Source: Mesorhizobium sp. L-2-11 (GTDB lineage Bacteria > Pseudomonadota > Alphaproteobacteria > Rhizobiales > Rhizobiaceae). From it: DNA of 64,000 nucleotides. The notes under the pieces are model-generated. The model was not told the origin of the DNA. It saw only the letters and a program-made list of their open reading frames with translations, and did no database searches. A program made the position numbers and the translations under genes. The stretch spans positions 5,658,001 to 5,722,000 of the forward strand of contig NZ_AP023257.1 of NCBI RefSeq assembly GCF_016756595.1, given 5' to 3'. Of the stretch, positions 62,034-64,000 are shown in pieces; position 1 is the first letter of the stretch; every line of letters starts with the position of its first letter.

Positions 62034-62903
62034 CTATTTGCCCGCGCAAAGCTCCGCGGTGGTCTTGTTGGGGAGGTAGTCCTTGCCGAAGCCGAGCGGC
62101 TCGACCAGCGCGATGTGCTCCGGCGAACCGAGGAACGTCTTCAGCTCGGCGTTGAACGCCTCCAGCAGATCGGTGTCTTCCTTGCGGAAGCCGAAGCCGC
62201 CATGGCCTTTCACCGACTTGCCGGCAACCTCGCCGAACGGCTTGGTCGATTCGACGCCGTCGGCCTTCTTGGCCATGTCGGCGATCGAAAGAGCGGTCAG
62301 TGCGGCCGCGTCCGCACGGCCCGACTGGACGGCGGCGACCAGGCTGGACTGGTCGGGCAAGGCAACGATTTGCCCTTCGGCGACGCCAGCGTCCTTGGCA
62401 TAGCCGCCCTCGACGGCGCCAGCCATCACGGCGAGCTTGAGATCCGGGTTTTCCTTTAAGCTGGAAAAGTCCTTCACGCCCTTCGGATTGCCTTTTGCCA
62501 CCAGCATGGCCTGACCGATGCCGTAGGACGGCTCGGAGAAATTGATCTCGGCACAACGCTTCGGATTGATGAACATGCCGGCGGCGATAATATCGAAGCG
62601 GCCGGCCTTGAGACCTGGGATAAGCGAACCGAATTCGGTCAGCACGCCGTCAACCTGCGCGATGCCCATCTTGGCGAGCACCGCCTTGGCAACCTCCGGC
62701 GCTTCGCCGGTCAGCTTGCCGTCAGGCGTGGCGTAACCGAACGGCGCCTCGTTGGCAAAGCCGACGCGGATGTAGCCGTCCTTCTTGGCCCGTTCGAGGG
62801 TGGTTTCCGCATAAGCGGGCAGCGCTGTGAATGATGTCGCGGCAAGCGCGAGGCAGGCAGCGGCTTTCACGACCATCCGGCGCGATATCGATGATTTGAA
62901 CAT
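62034..62903 (-). CDS. ehuB: ectoine/hydroxyectoine-binding periplasmic protein
   Basis: A 289-aa binding protein with a twin-Arg-like or Sec signal (MFKSSISRRMVVKAAACLAL, cleaved near AYA-ET). The mature part reads ERAKKDGYIRVGFANEAPFGY, then GKLTGEAPEVAKAVLAKMG, FGSLIPGLKAGRFDIIAAGM and NPKRCAEINFSEP, closely following the EhuB layout I recall from Sinorhizobium (PERC-like motif included). It is the first gene of the uptake operon, divergent from doeA. Confidence 0.88.
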   Translation of the reverse strand: MFKSSISRRMVVKAAACLALAATSFTALPAYAETTLERAKKDGYIRVGFANEAPFGYATPDGKLTGEAPEVAKAVLAKMGIAQVDGVLTEFGSLIPGLKAGRFDIIAAGMFINPKRCAEINFSEPSYGIGQAMLVAKGNPKGVKDFSSLKENPDLKLAVMAGAVEGGYAKDAGVAEGQIVALPDQSSLVAAVQSGRADAAALTALSIADMAKKADGVESTKPFGEVAGKSVKGHGGFGFRKEDTDLLEAFNAELKTFLGSPEHIALVEPLGFGKDYLPNKTTAELCAGK

Positions 62904-62977
62904 GCTTTTCTCCCATTGAACAACTGACTGACGATTCCCAGGGCGCGACCTTCTTCGAGGTCGACACCTGCTTGTTC

Positions 62978-63089
62978 AGACGTATACAACTGCCCTAGAC
63001 ATTGTGCAAGCGAAGATATAAAAACAACGGAAAATCGGTAATAATTCGTGGTCAAACCACAAATTGTTGCCCTAGTTGTGCACAATTTG
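62978..63089. promoter_or_regulatory. divergent ehuB-doeA control region with several palindromes
   Basis: It contains GTATAC (62982-62987, GntR/FCD-like), GTGGT-caa-ACCAC (63048-63060), and CAAATTGT (63060-63067) with its inverted copy ACAATTTG (63082-63089); TTGTGCACAA lies in between at about 63076-63085. These are candidate operators for the GntR regulator of the locus. Confidence 0.5.
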
Positions 63090-63122
63090 AGAAAAACCAG
63101 CGTACCGGTAGGCAGGATTTCG

Positions 63123-64000
63123 GTGGCGAGCGCGAGCGGTTTCGGGACTTGCACGCAAGCGGAGTATGCGCAGCGCCTGGCCGGCGTGAAGTCACGCATG
63201 GGGAAGGCCGGCTTCGACCTCATCATCTGTCAGGATCCAGCCAATATGTGCTGGCTGACCGGCTATGACGGATGGTCGTTCTACGTTCCGCAATGCGTGC
63301 TCGTCCATCTAAGGGAAGACCGGCCGATCTGGTTCGGCAGGGCGCAGGATGCCAGGAGCGCACGGCTCACCACTGGCCTGCCGGAGAAGAACATCGTACC
63401 GTTCTCGGAACGGCTGGTGCAGCAGCCCGTCGAACATTCCTATGACGAACTCGCCCAGCTGATCCGGTCGCGTGGCTGGGGAAAGGCTCGCATCGGCGTC
63501 GAGATGGACGCGCATTATTACACCGCGCGCTGCCATTCCCATCTCGTCAGCGGGCTGCCTGACGCGCACTTCGCCAACAACCACGATCTCGTCAACTGGG
63601 CGCGGCTGGTCAAATCCGAAGCCGAGCTGGTGCTGATCCGCGAGGCCGGTGCGATCTGCACGCACGCCATGAACCGCGCCATCGAAAAAATGCGGCCCGG
63701 CGTGCCCCAGAACCATGTCATCGCGGAAATCTATCACGCACAGATCATGGGCGTGCCTGGAGCGGGCGGCGACTATGCCGCGATCTGTCCGCTGATGCCC
63801 GTCGGCGCGGGCACCAGCACGCCGCACCTGACCTGGTCCGACGCGCCGCTGCCGGACAGCGGCCTCGCCATTCTGGAGATCGCCGGGGTGCGGCGGCGCT
63901 ATCATGCGGCGCTGACGCGGACCGTACATTTCGGCAAGCCGCCGCAAACCATCGTCGAAATGGCCAAGGCGATCGTCGAGGGCGTCGACGCCGGCCTTGA
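63123..64000 (+). CDS. doeA: ectoine hydrolase (M24 peptidase family), N-terminal 292 residues
   Basis: A partial gene cut by the window end. TQAEYAQRLAGVKSRMGKAG, then CQDPANMCWLTGYDGWSFYV, VEMDAHYYTARCH, LVNWARLVKSEAEL, YAAICPLMPVGAGTSTPHLT and EIAGVRRRYHAALTRTV closely follow the DoeA/EutD ectoine hydrolase I recall. That enzyme opens the ectoine ring to N-acetyl-diaminobutyrate. The M24 (creatinase-like) fold without the usual metal ligands fits DoeA. The GTG at 63123 was chosen because AGGA lies 5 bases upstream and the length matches DoeA; upstream TTG/GTG codons are alternatives. Confidence 0.88.
   Translation, partial: MASASGFGTCTQAEYAQRLAGVKSRMGKAGFDLIICQDPANMCWLTGYDGWSFYVPQCVLVHLREDRPIWFGRAQDARSARLTTGLPEKNIVPFSERLVQQPVEHSYDELAQLIRSRGWGKARIGVEMDAHYYTARCHSHLVSGLPDAHFANNHDLVNWARLVKSEAELVLIREAGAICTHAMNRAIEKMRPGVPQNHVIAEIYHAQIMGVPGAGGDYAAICPLMPVGAGTSTPHLTWSDAPLPDSGLAILEIAGVRRRYHAALTRTVHFGKPPQTIVEMAKAIVEGVDAGL

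Noticed and set aside
1..64000. CRISPR arrays, tRNA or rRNA genes
   Set aside because: No regularly spaced repeats, cloverleaf-like segments or rRNA words were noticed on reading both strands.

Overview
The window looks like a chromosomal or chromid segment of a Mesorhizobium-like alphaproteobacterium (Hyphomicrobiales). It is GC-rich and dense with ABC importers paired with GntR- or IclR-type regulators. It carries rhizobial-type biuret hydrolase and ectoine (ehu/doeA) genes, and one intergenic palindrome resembling the rhizobial RIME repeats. No rRNA, tRNA, CRISPR array or intact transposase was seen.

Layout. 1-2.1 kb: the 3' end of anmK, an MFS exporter and a divergent Lrp/AsnC regulator. 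2.1-8.8 kb: a polyamine-type ABC importer operon with an Asp/Glu/hydantoin racemase and a GNAT enzyme, divergent from a GntR regulator. 9.0-14.4 kb (minus strand): a guanidine operon. A sigma-54 promoter places its +1 at the first helix of a guanidine-I (ykkC) riboswitch. It is followed by an ABC importer, a Ni-type guanidine hydrolase (gdmH, easily mis-annotated as agmatinase), a His-rich protein and a HupE/UreJ-type nickel permease. 14.5-18.3 kb: a lower-GC insertion bounded by 26-bp inverted repeats that holds one 1084-aa gene with a restriction-nuclease-like N-terminus. 18.3-27.5 kb: a GntR regulator and a biuret operon (BMP-type ABC importer, biuH, a second cysteine hydrolase, a cupin, atzF) that also has a consensus sigma-54 promoter.

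27.7-32.0 kb: a di-haem oxidoreductase split in two, whose second haem domain is fused to a YeiH-type membrane transporter, followed by cysH. 32.1-36.1 kb: a GntR / flavin reductase / HpaB-like monooxygenase / cupin cassette flanked by direct repeats, one of which includes a degenerate copy of the cysH 3' end. 36.2-40.1 kb: a large STAND-BTAD regulator and a LysE exporter. 40.3-50.8 kb: a catabolic locus of unknown substrate (D-threonine-aldolase-like enzyme, RidA, zinc deacylase, unknown TIM-barrel-like protein, amidohydrolase, ribose-type ABC importer, IclR). 51.4-59.0 kb: assorted single genes, including a frameshifted DUF899 gene. 59.1-64 kb: a GntR regulator, ehuABCD-type ectoine uptake and divergent doeA (ectoine hydrolase), cut by the window end.

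The strongest theme is scavenging of nitrogen-rich small molecules. Guanidine is hydrolysed to urea and ammonia, and biuret is converted through allophanate to ammonia and CO2. Both operons sit behind sigma-54 promoters, which implies nitrogen-limitation control. No urease is in the window, so urea from guanidine must be handled elsewhere. All functional assignments come from reading the sequence and recalled family knowledge; no database search was run.
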